Positions 7,370-17,203 of a stretch of DNA of 64,000 nt are shown here, one piece after another (the stretch's first letter is position 1; the number at the start of each line of letters is the position of its first letter). The notes under the pieces are model-generated. The model saw only the letters and a program-made list of their open reading frames with translations, ran no database searches and had not been told where the DNA came from. The position numbers were made by a program, and so were the translations under genes. Source of the stretch: Massiliimicrobium timonense. GTDB taxonomy: Bacteria > Bacillota_I > Bacilli_A > Erysipelotrichales > Coprobacillaceae. The DNA lies in the NCBI RefSeq assembly GCF_002160865.1, contig NZ_NFLJ01000007.1:1-64000 (forward strand), read 5' to 3'.

Positions 7370-7470
7370 AATACGTCACCCCTATTTATATCTTAACATG
7401 AAAGACAAAAAAAGTGAAAATAGAGTACTAAACTTTTGATAATGAAAATAAGATAGATAAAGTAATAATT

Positions 7471-7600
7471 TTATCTACCTTCCTGTAATATCCATCCAAT
7501 AATAATATGAGCATTATTTTTATGCCAATCTTGTTAAAACTGGTTCATTAAGCATATCTTGATTCTGAACAAGATCTTCCTCAATTTCAATCTTAATTGA
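7471..7600 (-). pseudogene. Aldo/keto reductase C-terminal remnant
   Basis: The minus strand reads KIEIEEDLVQNQDMLNEPVL then TRLA and a stop, and one frame over WHKNNAHIIIGWILQEGR and a stop at 7471. Together these resemble the aldo/keto reductase segment L-N-E-P-V-L-x-x-L-A ... A-Q-I-I-I-R-W-x-L-Q. Only the C-terminal part survives, and it is frameshifted. The rest of 7376-7723 shows no gene; it otherwise contains only the downstream terminator. Confidence 0.5.
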
Positions 7601-7671
7601 ATAAAAATTTTATGTCAATGAATTAAAATTCATATGAAAATATAGATATTGAAACTCATTATTTATATATG

Positions 7672-7704
7672 AAAAAACTGTACCTTTATAAAGTACAGTT
7701 TTTT
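7672..7704 (-). terminator. Intrinsic terminator of the GntR/ABC operon
   Basis: AAAAAACTGTAC (7672-7683) and GTACAGTTTTTT (7693-7704) form a 12-bp stem with a nine-base loop, followed by a T run on the minus strand, 20 bases after the permease stop. Confidence 0.85.
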
Positions 7705-7723
7705 CATCAAATTAATAACAACA

Positions 7724-8326
7724 TCACAAATCTCTTATCAACAATACCTTTTTTGTCAAAATCCAAGATATGATATAAACAACAAGGGATACAGTTAAAA
7801 CAATAAGATATGTTGATAAATGATTTCCTAAAAGAAGGAACAATCCAATGAATATACCTGCAGACACAGGATAAGAAATAATTGAGCCTAGAATACTTTT
7901 TGTTTCATCAGTAAGAAAATAGAACGGTAAAATGATTCCACCAGCAAGTAAAGCCATGGCAACACTAATACAAACAAATATCATCACTCCATCATTGTTT
8001 GAACCAATGACAGTTGAAGCAATATATCCAAAAACAATTCCAAAAACCAATCCAATTAAACTTATTCCTAAATAAGAAATATATTTACTATCAACATAAG
8101 TTCTTCTAGAAATCCTTGTTGTAAGAACTGTTTTAATCCATCTAGATGTTTTATCTAAAGTAATTGTCGTTGTTACAATCATTCCTAATAAGACTGTTGC
8201 CAGTACCGTTAATACCCATGGTGTTGAAAGATAAGATAGACTTGCTCCAATAATGATAAATACAACCGTTAAAATCAATAAACTATTTTTGACAATGTAA
8301 TAATCTTTTAATAATAAGCCTTTCAT
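7724..8326 (-). CDS. ABC-2 type transporter permease
   Basis: This 200-residue integral membrane protein has about six hydrophobic segments, beginning after MKGLLLKDYYIVKNSLLIL. The N-terminal L-L-L-K-D-x-Y/W signature followed by paired transmembrane helices is typical of small ABC-2 permeases of the YtrC/YtrD and BcrB kind. It starts directly after the stop of the ATPase gene. Since that ATPase is frameshifted, the permease may be without a partner in this strain. Exported substrates of YtrA-controlled pumps are often cell-envelope drugs or peptides, but nothing here identifies one. Confidence 0.8.
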   Translation of the reverse strand: MKGLLLKDYYIVKNSLLILTVVFIIIGASLSYLSTPWVLTVLATVLLGMIVTTTITLDKTSRWIKTVLTTRISRRTYVDSKYISYLGISLIGLVFGIVFGYIASTVIGSNNDGVMIFVCISVAMALLAGGIILPFYFLTDETKSILGSIISYPVSAGIFIGLFLLLGNHLSTYLIVLTVSLVVYIISWILTKKVLLIRDL

Positions 8327-9180
8327 TTAACAAGCCCCCTTTACATACATCAACATAATTTCATCAATATTGGCTGGTATAACCATTGCTTTTGGATATT
8401 TCTTTTCAGCTTTCTGTCTATCAGCAACCAATACCTGCCATTCATAATCTTGTTTTCTATATGCAATCATATCTTCCTTATCCAATGCATCAAATTGAGC
8501 CGCACCACATTTCATAATACCATATTTTTCTAACAGTTCATCTTTAGGTTTTGAAAAAATAATCTTACCTTCATGAATAAATACAATATAATCAGCTACT
8601 TTTTCTAAATCACTTGTAATATGAGATGAAATCAAAACAGAATGTTCTTCATCTTGAATAAAGTCTAATAACATATCCAATATCTCATCTCTCACAATTG
8701 GATCCAAACCACTTGTGGCTTCATCAAGAACCAGTAATTTTGAATGATGTGAAAAAGCTACAGATATAGAATATTTCATCTTCATTCCTTTAGAAAAATT
8801 CTTGATTTTTTTATTCATTGGCAATTGAAATTTGACTAACATTTTTTCATATGTGTTCATATCCCATGTTTTATAAATATTCGCAAAAACTTTTCCTAAC
8901 TGCTTTGGATTGAGTTCATCAGGATAATTATTACCATCAAAAACAACACCAATTTCATCTTTAGAAACTTCATCAATGTTAGAACTTCCTAACATTGTGA
9001 TTGTTCCACTTTCTATATTTGTCAAACCCAATATCGAATGAATCGTTGTACTTTTTCCTGCCCCATTTCACCAATTAAACCTACGATACTTCCTTCAGGC
9101 ACATGAAAAGAAATATTATCTAAAGTAAAGTCCTTATAATGTTTTGTAACACCATCAAGTTTTAATGCTAATTTCTCCAT
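8327..9180 (-). pseudogene. ABC transporter ATP-binding protein, frameshifted in Walker A
   Basis: Translation starts well at 9180 (AGGAGG nine bases upstream) as MEKLALKLDGVTKHYKDFTL and reaches GSIVGLIGE, then runs out of frame. One missing base in the T run at 9066-9068 (A run on the coding strand) explains it: restoring it gives GENGAGKSTTIHSILGLTN, a perfect Walker A that continues into the long frame to 8327. That part holds the signature NFSKGMKMK, Walker B KLLVLDEATSGLD and H-loop SSHI. Everything except this indel looks intact, so the mutation is recent, a sequencing error, or a reversible slippage tract. Confidence 0.82.
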
Positions 9181-9184
9181 AATC

Positions 9185-9559
9185 TTAATCCTCCTCATAT
9201 AACAAAGATAATAAAGACTGTAGTTGTTCAAGTTTGATTCCACTAACTTTTGCTATTTCTATCGCTTCAGTCAAATGTTCTTCAATTCTTTTTTGTTGTT
9301 CTTCTAAATAGAAATCTTGATTTTGAGCTGACACAAAGCAACCTTTTCCAGCTGTGGTTTCAATAAAACCATCTGACTGAAGTGTATCGTATGCTTTTTG
9401 CACTGTTAAAACACTAATATGCAATGATTTAGCTAATCCTCGAATAGAAGGAAGTGCTTCACCTGCTTTTAACTCTCCACTCATGATTAAAGCTTTTATT
9501 TGTGATGAAATCTGCTCATAGATGGGAACACTTGCATGATTATTAATAAATATTTCCAT
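9185..9559 (-). CDS. GntR-family regulator, YtrA subfamily
   Basis: This 124-residue protein has the GntR winged helix (PIYEQISSQIKALIMSGELK, then LPSIRGLAKSLHISVLTVQK with the following AYDTLQSDGFIETTAGKG) and only a short C-terminal helix pair of about 45 residues. That is the YtrA architecture, which is usually linked to ABC exporters. Its stop is four bases before the ABC gene start, and GAGGAGGA within its last codons serves as the next ribosome binding site. It probably represses its own operon through a dyad at the promoter. Confidence 0.88.
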   Translation of the reverse strand: MEIFINNHASVPIYEQISSQIKALIMSGELKAGEALPSIRGLAKSLHISVLTVQKAYDTLQSDGFIETTAGKGCFVSAQNQDFYLEEQQKRIEEHLTEAIEIAKVSGIKLEQLQSLLSLLYEED

Positions 9560-9574
9560 TCAATCACATCCTTT

Positions 9575-9629
9575 TGTATTATACTGTATTACTATTACAA
9601 GTACATAATACTATCATATACAGATGTCA
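9575..9629 (-). promoter_or_regulatory. Promoter and candidate YtrA-type operator of the ABC operon
   Basis: On the minus strand TTGACA (9629-9624) and TATGTA (9606-9601) are 17 bases apart. GTATTAT (coding strand, 9610-9604) and its inverted partner ATAATAC (9581-9575) flank a 22-base centre that itself holds repeated GTAATA words. The dyad runs from the -10 through the start site, a position suited to repression. Confidence 0.55.
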
Positions 9630-9840
9630 ATATCTTTTTAAATAATCTCAAATTATTCTTTATTATTAATAGCTAATAAACAATTTTTCCAAAGGCAATA
9701 CAACATGATTTATTCGAATAAAACAAAAAAAGATTTTATAAATGCATTTATATTTTAATAAAATTTCATTTATCTATAAAATCGTTATAAATAATCGTAT
9801 ATCATTTTCATTATCTAGAATACACATAAAAATCACTGTA
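9630..9840. other. AT-rich spacer without recognisable features
   Basis: This stretch between the GntR promoter and the fakA terminator has no open frame, no convincing protein remnant in the frames inspected and no strong stem-loop. Confidence 0.4.
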
Positions 9841-9875
9841 AAAAAAAGAACAAAACGTTAATTCGTTTGCTCTTA
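9841..9875 (-). terminator. Intrinsic terminator of asp23-fakA
   Basis: On the minus strand AAGAGCAAACG and CGTTTTGTTCTT pair, with one bulge or G-T pair, around AATTAA and are followed by a T run. It lies eight bases after the fakA stop. Confidence 0.78.
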
Positions 9876-9882
9876 ATTTTAT

Positions 9883-11544
9883 TTATTCAACACCTACGAT
9901 AAATGAATATACTGGTTGTTGACCATCTACACATTCTATTTCAGCTTCAAAATGATCTTCTACATAATCTTCAATTTCTTGAACTTCATCTTCTGTAACA
10001 TCTTCGCCATAGATTAATGTAATAATTTCAGAATCATCATCAACCAAATTGTTTAAAGTTTCCTTTAATGCATCCACTTTATTAGGAACACAAGCAACAA
10101 TATCTTTTTCACATAATGCCATATATTGATTAGCTTTAATATCAACACCATCAATATTTGTATCTTTAATTGCAAATGTGACCTGTCCTGTTTTGACATG
10201 AGCAATCGCATCATTCATTTCAGCAAGATTATCTTCTAAAGATACTTCCGGATTAAACATAATACATGCTGATAATCCTTGTGGTATAGTTTTAGAAGGT
10301 ACAACTTTGACATCTACTTCATCTTCTAATATAATCGCTGCCTGTTGTGCTGTCATCACAATATTTGAATTATTAGGTAAAATAATCACATGTTTAGCGT
10401 TGACATCTCTAATCGCTTGAACGATATCTTCGGCAGATGGATTCATTGTCTGTCCACCACTGACAACATAGTCACAATGTAATTCTAAGAACATATCTTT
10501 GATACCTTTACCAGCAGCCACACTAATAATAGAAACTTCTTTTGGTTCTTCTTTAGGTGCAGTCAAAGTTGCTTTAGCATTGGCAGCAGGTGTATTATTA
10601 GCTTCTAAGATAGAATTATGCTGTTCCTGCATATTTTCAATCTTTAACTTAACAAATTCACCATATCTTTGAGCTGTATTTAAAGCATTACCCGGTTTTA
10701 ATGTATGCACATGTACTTTGACAATATCTTCATCCTGAACCACAACAATACTATTTCCAGGTAATCTTTCTAATTCATTTCTTAAGTTTTCTTCTTTAAA
10801 GACTTTAATTTTTGCAGGATCTAATCGTAAGATAAACTCTGTACAATAACCATAAGCTTCTTCACTATCTGATTCTACATCAACAAGTGCTTCTTTTGCA
10901 GCTTCTCCTTTAATATCTACTCGTTCAATTTCTTCTCCTGCAAGAGCTGCCATAAATCCTGTCATAATTAACAATAATCCAGCTCCCCCACTATCAACCA
11001 CACCAACTTCTTTGAGTACAGGTAAAAGTTCTGGCGTTCTTTCCAGTGATTCTTCAGCTTCTTTAACAAAGTAAGAAAAAACATCTTCAATCTCCATTCC
11101 CGGTTTCGCATATTGAACAACAGCTTCACTTGATTCTCTAATAACTGTTAAAATTGTCCCTTCAACTGGACGCATAACAGCTTTATAAGCCACTTTAGCT
11201 CCATTTTGTAGAGCTTGTGCTAATTCTACAGCATCTACTTGTTTTTTCCCTTCAAAAGCCATAGAAATTCCTCTAAAGATTTGTGAAAGAATAACACCAG
11301 AATTTCCTCTTGCTCCCATCAATAAACCTTTAGATAACTTCTTTGAAATTTCATATATATCGTTAGAATCTAATTTTTCAATTTCACTTGCACCAGAACT
11401 AAATGTCAAAGACATATTTGTTCCTGTATCTCCATCTGGTACAGGAAAGACGTTCAATGCATCAATCTCTGGATGGTTATTATGCAAAACAGTTGCTCCA
11501 GTTATAACCATCTCTTTAAACAGTTTACCATCAATGATTCTCAT
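9883..11544 (-). CDS. fakA: Fatty acid kinase catalytic subunit (DAK2/YloV family)
   Basis: This 553-residue protein begins with a DhaL/DAK2 kinase domain. It contains NVFPVPDGDTGTNMS near residue 30, the Mg-ATP binding Asp cluster of the family, and GLLMGARGNSGVILSQIFRG near residue 72. A middle domain and a C-terminal DegV-like part (IISVAAGKGIKDMF, ILPNNSNIVMTA) follow. Length and order match FakA, which phosphorylates exogenous fatty acids held by a FakB carrier for phospholipid synthesis. No fakB is in the window. It lies 12 bases behind an Asp23-family gene, the conserved yloU-yloV pairing. Confidence 0.92.
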   Translation of the reverse strand: MRIIDGKLFKEMVITGATVLHNNHPEIDALNVFPVPDGDTGTNMSLTFSSGASEIEKLDSNDIYEISKKLSKGLLMGARGNSGVILSQIFRGISMAFEGKKQVDAVELAQALQNGAKVAYKAVMRPVEGTILTVIRESSEAVVQYAKPGMEIEDVFSYFVKEAEESLERTPELLPVLKEVGVVDSGGAGLLLIMTGFMAALAGEEIERVDIKGEAAKEALVDVESDSEEAYGYCTEFILRLDPAKIKVFKEENLRNELERLPGNSIVVVQDEDIVKVHVHTLKPGNALNTAQRYGEFVKLKIENMQEQHNSILEANNTPAANAKATLTAPKEEPKEVSIISVAAGKGIKDMFLELHCDYVVSGGQTMNPSAEDIVQAIRDVNAKHVIILPNNSNIVMTAQQAAIILEDEVDVKVVPSKTIPQGLSACIMFNPEVSLEDNLAEMNDAIAHVKTGQVTFAIKDTNIDGVDIKANQYMALCEKDIVACVPNKVDALKETLNNLVDDDSEIITLIYGEDVTEDEVQEIEDYVEDHFEAEIECVDGQQPVYSFIVGVE

Positions 11545-11556
11545 GTTAACCCTCCA

Positions 11557-11913
11557 CTAATCTGTCACACGAATGCTTTGTACAAACACATTCACTGCTT
11601 CAATATCAATATCTAAAGTTGTTTCTAATACATATTTCACTTTCTTTTGTACTTCATAAACAACTTCAGAAATTTTCACTCCATATCCAACGATAATATA
11701 AACATTTAAAATGATTCCTGTTTCCCCATCTTCTACGACAATCCCTTTAGCATAATTATCTTTACCCAAAAGACCATAAAAACCATCTTTCATAATCTTT
11801 TGACTTGCCATTCCAACAACACCATAACACTCTGTTGCAGCACCCCCAGTAATACTTGCAACAACATCTAATGAAAGATGTATATCTCCTAAATCAGTTG
11901 TTTTCGTTATCAT
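11557..11913 (-). CDS. Asp23/Gls24-family protein (YloU-like)
   Basis: This 118-residue protein shows the Asp23 pattern: DLGDIHLSLDVVASITGGAA, then YGVVGMASQ, and the terminal VQKKVKYVLETTLDIDIEAV followed by NVFVQSIRV. Asp23/YloU proteins associate with the membrane or envelope in Firmicutes; their biochemical role is unsettled, and YloU is nearly always upstream of fakA. It is the first gene of the two-gene operon, with a good promoter upstream. Confidence 0.88.
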   Translation of the reverse strand: MITKTTDLGDIHLSLDVVASITGGAATECYGVVGMASQKIMKDGFYGLLGKDNYAKGIVVEDGETGIILNVYIIVGYGVKISEVVYEVQKKVKYVLETTLDIDIEAVNVFVQSIRVTD

Positions 11914-11958
11914 AACTATTCCTCCGTTCTTATCATAAATTTATAAATAGTTACCTAT

Positions 11959-11987
11959 ATTATATCTCATTTTTAAATTATTGACAA
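11959..11987 (-). promoter_or_regulatory. Sigma-A-type promoter of asp23-fakA
   Basis: TTGTCA (11987-11982) and TATAAT (11964-11959) on the minus strand are spaced 17 bases, about 45 bases before the start codon. Confidence 0.75.
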
Positions 11988-12132
11988 TTATTTCATGGCA
12001 ATGCATACGCATTATAACCCACTTATATTCTCTTGTAAATAAAATTTAAAAAAATATTGAAATATTCATCTTTTTCAGATATTATAAAAACGTTCAAATA
12101 CAATATTTTTTTATTTTTATATGAAAAAGTAT

Positions 12133-12161
12133 TTGCATTTTCTTTTTATTAATGATATTAT
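12133..12161 (+). promoter_or_regulatory. Promoter of rpmB
   Basis: TTGCAT (12133-12138) and TATTAT (12156-12161) are spaced 17 bases, 43 bases before the rpmB start. The region from 11988 to here is AT-rich and otherwise featureless. Confidence 0.65.
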
Positions 12162-12204
12162 ACTTAGGTATGTGAAAGACACTTTGTAAAGGATGGTGAA
12201 TATA

Positions 12205-12390
12205 ATGGCTAGAAAATGTGAAGTGAGCGGAAAAGGACCTATGTCTGGTAATTCTCGTTCTCATGCATTAAATGCAACTAAGAGAAAATGGAATGTTAAC
12301 TTACAAAAAGCTACTATTTTAGTCAATGGTAAACCAAAAAAAGTAAAAATTTCAGCAAGAGAATTAAGAAGTCTTAGAAAGAGTGCTTAA
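12205..12390 (+). CDS. rpmB: Large ribosomal subunit protein bL28
   Basis: This 61-residue basic protein starts [20 protein letters not shown] and ends with the [16 protein letters not shown] helix, a complete bL28 of usual bacterial length. ATG 12205 begins the conserved M-A-R-K sequence; an ATG at 12193 is upstream but gives a non-family extension. A single Cys remains near residue 5, so it is the zinc-free C-minus form. It is monocistronic with its own promoter and terminator and is the only plus-strand gene in a long minus-strand region. Confidence 0.95.
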   Translation: MARKCEVSGKGPMSGNSRSHALNATKRKWNVNLQKATILVNGKPKKVKISARELRSLRKSA

Positions 12391-12401
12391 TGATAAAGAT
12401 T

Positions 12402-12426
12402 GCATCCCACTGGGATGCTTTTTTTA
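12402..12426 (+). terminator. Intrinsic terminator of rpmB
   Basis: GCATCCC (12402-12408) and GGGATGC (12412-12418) close a three-base loop, followed by a T run. Confidence 0.9.
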
Positions 12427-12462
12427 TATATTTTATCATATGTTTTTTTCTTATTTTATACA

Positions 12463-12490
12463 AAAAAAGAAGATAGTCCAAACTATCTTC
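12463..12490 (-). terminator. Intrinsic terminator of dnaJ, overlapping its stop codon
   Basis: On the minus strand GAAGATAGT and ACTATCTTC form a nine-bp stem followed by T7. The stem's first arm contains the last Arg codons and the TAG stop of dnaJ. Confidence 0.88.
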
Positions 12491-13607
12491 TAAAGCCTTT
12501 TTTAAATTGATCAAAGATTGATTCTTTTTTTGTAGCTTTTTTCAATTTATGATAAAGTTCTTTTTCCTCACGAGATAATTTTGTAGGAATTTTCACATCA
12601 ATCTTAACATACTGATCTCCATAATTATCACTACGTAAGTCTTTAACACCTTTACCTTTTAAACGTAATGTTGTTCCGGGTTGTGTTCCTTCTGGAACTT
12701 TTAATGTCACATCTCCATAAACTGTTGGTACATCTACGTCACAACCAAGCGTTGCATCAACTGCTGAAATTGGAATGGAAATATAAATGTTTTTTCCATC
12801 ACGCTGGAAGTGTTGATGTGGTCTAACATAAATTTCAACATATAAGTCACCATTTGGTCCTCCATTTGTACCACGATGACCTTTTCCTTGAACACGTAAC
12901 TGTTGATGTGTATTGATACCAGCAGGTATATTTAATTCAACTGTTATATTTTTATTAACATATCCATTCCCATGACAATGTGGACATTTTTCTTTAACAA
13001 CTTTTCCTGTTCCATGACAGTCTGGACATGTTGTCTGATTAACAAATGTTCCAAATGGAGAACGTTGCTGTGTACGGATTGTTCCTGTTCCTCCACAGCG
13101 TGAACATGTCTGATAATCATTTGGTGTTTTTGCACCTGTTCCATGACAATGTGAACATTGTTCATCATAATTGATCTTAATTTCTGTTTTCTTTCCTTTA
13201 ATCGCATCCATGAAGTCGATTTCCAATTGTACAAAACGATCTTCACCACGCATTGGACCACTCTTTCTTTGACGTGATCCTCCACCACCAAAGAATGAAC
13301 CAAAAATATCTCCTAAGTCAACATCTTCAAAGCCACCAAAGCCACCAAAACCTCCGGCTCCACCACCGAATCCACCAGTTTGATCAAATGCAGCATGACC
13401 ATAACGATCATAGGCAGCTTTTTTATTGTCATCTGACAAAACATCATAGGCTTCCTGAACTTCTTTAAATTTTTCTTCAGCTCCAGGTTCCTTATTGACA
13501 TCAGGGTGATATTTTTTAGCCATTTTTCGATAAGCTCTTTTGATTTCATCAGCACTGGCATTTTTTGATACACCAAGCACTTCATAATAATCTCTCTTTT
13601 CAGCCAT
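12483..13607 (-). CDS. dnaJ: Chaperone DnaJ (Hsp40)
   Basis: This 374-residue type I J-protein has a J domain with HPD (KKYHPDVNK near residue 33), a Gly/Phe-rich linker (about 75-105), the zinc-binding region with four CxxCxGxG repeats ([32 protein letters not shown], about residues 150-210) and two C-terminal substrate-binding domains. It stimulates DnaK ATPase and delivers clients. It is last in the hrcA operon, and a hairpin between dnaK and dnaJ may lower its expression relative to dnaK. GAGGTGA precedes the ATG. Confidence 0.97.
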   Translation of the reverse strand: MAEKRDYYEVLGVSKNASADEIKRAYRKMAKKYHPDVNKEPGAEEKFKEVQEAYDVLSDDNKKAAYDRYGHAAFDQTGGFGGGAGGFGGFGGFEDVDLGDIFGSFFGGGGSRQRKSGPMRGEDRFVQLEIDFMDAIKGKKTEIKINYDEQCSHCHGTGAKTPNDYQTCSRCGGTGTIRTQQRSPFGTFVNQTTCPDCHGTGKVVKEKCPHCHGNGYVNKNITVELNIPAGINTHQQLRVQGKGHRGTNGGPNGDLYVEIYVRPHQHFQRDGKNIYISIPISAVDATLGCDVDVPTVYGDVTLKVPEGTQPGTTLRLKGKGVKDLRSDNYGDQYVKIDVKIPTKLSREEKELYHKLKKATKKESIFDQFKKGFRR

Positions 13608-13629
13608 AATCTCACCTCTTGACTAGATA

Positions 13630-13653
13630 AAACCAAGGCAAAGCCTTGGCTTT
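13630..13653 (-). terminator. Terminator-like hairpin between dnaK and dnaJ
   Basis: On the minus strand AAAGCCAAGGC and GCCTTGGTTTT pair over 11 bp, including one G-T pair, around TTT. The T-rich end is short. It could act as a partial terminator or an RNA-stability element that reduces dnaJ relative to dnaK. Confidence 0.65.
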
Positions 13654-13656
13654 ATG

Positions 13657-16046
<2,390 letters not shown>

Positions 16047-16056
16047 TATTTCACCT

Positions 16057-17088
16057 CTATTCATCATCTTCTTGATTACTTAGAACTTCTTCCAAGCTCT
16101 TTGAAATATACTCAACTAAAGAAACGACTTTTTCATAAGGCATACGTGTAGGCCCAATGACTGAAATAGATCCTTTAGACTCATTCCCTGTTTTAAATGA
16201 AGCTGATATAACTGATACATCATTTAAATCCTGAATTGGTGAATCACTTCCAATTCTCACTGTGACACCATCTTCCAATGCGATTGGTTCCAGACTTTTC
16301 CATGATTGAGAATTTTCAAAAGCACTGACTAAACGACGTAATTTATTCACATCATTATATTCAGGCTGATACAATAAATTTTCTTTACCAGAGAAATAAA
16401 CATTATTGTTTGCAAATTTCATAAACGCCTCTAAAAAAGCATTAAACAAAACTTCATGTTCTTTAATTCTTGCACTCAATATAGGTTTGACATCTCTTTC
16501 CAATCGAAAAGCCACTTGATTAATAGGTGTTCCATCTAATAACTCATTCATGACATTCACACAACTTGTCAAGTCTTCCATATAGGCATTATTTTTAATA
16601 TTGAAATTACGATTTTCAACATGCCCTTTATCTGTCACAATAATTGCGGTAACCGTATGTTCTGATAATGGAACAAGTGTAATGTTCTGTAAATGTTCAT
16701 AAATGGCATTAGGACCCAAAGCCACTGTTGTTAAATGGGTAAGCTGACTTAAAATTTGACAGCTTTCTTTAATAATCTCATTTAACGAACGATGACGATT
16801 TCCTAAAAGTGTGGACACTTGATTCTTGACTTCATCATCTACACTAGGCTGCATCAATGTATCGACATAAAAACGATATCCTTTGGTTGAAGGAACACGC
16901 CCCGAAGATGTATGTGTCTTTTCAAGATAACCATGTTCTTCAAGAAATGACATTTCATTTCTAATTGTCGCACTTGAATAAGGAAGCTGATACTTCGTCA
17001 TCAAGGTTTTTGATCCTACTGGTTCAGCCGTTTCTACGAACTCCTCAACTATACATTTTAGAATCAGTAACTGTCTAGCTGTCAGCAT
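16057..17088 (-). CDS. hrcA: Heat-inducible transcription repressor HrcA
   Basis: This 343-residue protein has an N-terminal winged helix (LTARQLLILKCIVEEFVETA, then PVGSKTLMTKYQLPYSSATI followed by RNEMSFLEEHGYLEKTHTSS) and the GAF-like HrcA core ending in SVIGPTRMPYEKVVSLVEYI. It represses class I heat-shock genes by binding CIRCE and is kept active by GroEL. It is first in the operon hrcA-grpE-dnaK-dnaJ and two CIRCE sites overlie its promoter. No groESL is in the window. Confidence 0.96.
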   Translation of the reverse strand: MLTARQLLILKCIVEEFVETAEPVGSKTLMTKYQLPYSSATIRNEMSFLEEHGYLEKTHTSSGRVPSTKGYRFYVDTLMQPSVDDEVKNQVSTLLGNRHRSLNEIIKESCQILSQLTHLTTVALGPNAIYEHLQNITLVPLSEHTVTAIIVTDKGHVENRNFNIKNNAYMEDLTSCVNVMNELLDGTPINQVAFRLERDVKPILSARIKEHEVLFNAFLEAFMKFANNNVYFSGKENLLYQPEYNDVNKLRRLVSAFENSQSWKSLEPIALEDGVTVRIGSDSPIQDLNDVSVISASFKTGNESKGSISVIGPTRMPYEKVVSLVEYISKSLEEVLSNQEDDE

Positions 17089-17101
17089 ATCTCAACCTCC
17101 T

Positions 17102-17128
17102 TTAGCACTCCTTTTACCTCTGTGCTAA
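17102..17128. promoter_or_regulatory. CIRCE element, gene-proximal copy
   Basis: TTAGCACTC-N9-CTGTGCTAA. The left arm is a perfect CIRCE half-site; the right arm differs from GAGTGCTAA at two bases. It lies just downstream of the -10 of the hrcA promoter. Confidence 0.88.
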
Positions 17129-17132
17129 TTAC

Positions 17133-17160
17133 ATTATACTCATCTTTTTAGCACTGTCAA
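17133..17160 (-). promoter_or_regulatory. Sigma-A promoter of the hrcA operon
   Basis: Perfect consensus boxes on the minus strand: TTGACA (17160-17155) and TATAAT (17138-17133), spaced 16 bases. The -35 lies inside the distal CIRCE and the -10 just upstream of the proximal one. Confidence 0.9.
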
Positions 17161-17174
17161 CACTTTTGTGCTAA
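17148..17174. promoter_or_regulatory. CIRCE element, distal copy over the -35
   Basis: TTAGCACTG-N9-TTGTGCTAA, both arms one to two bases off consensus. It covers the -35 box, so HrcA bound here would block polymerase. The centres of the two CIRCE copies are 46 bp apart. Confidence 0.85.
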
Positions 17175-17182
17175 TAAATAAA

Positions 17183-17203
17183 GAAAAACAGACTAAGTCT
17201 GTT
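17183..17203 (-). terminator. Intrinsic terminator of hemW, stop codon in the loop
   Basis: On the minus strand AACAGAC-TTA-GTCTGTT is followed by T5. The hemW TAG stop forms the loop. Confidence 0.85.

Noticed and set aside
5300-7620. Transposon or prophage scar as the cause of the pseudogene cluster
   Set aside because: No transposase, integrase, terminal inverted repeat or target-site duplication was seen; simple decay and deletion explain it.
13253-13636. Extra frames of 71 and 107 residues within dnaJ
   Set aside because: Out-of-frame translations of the Gly/Phe-rich and J-domain coding sequence.
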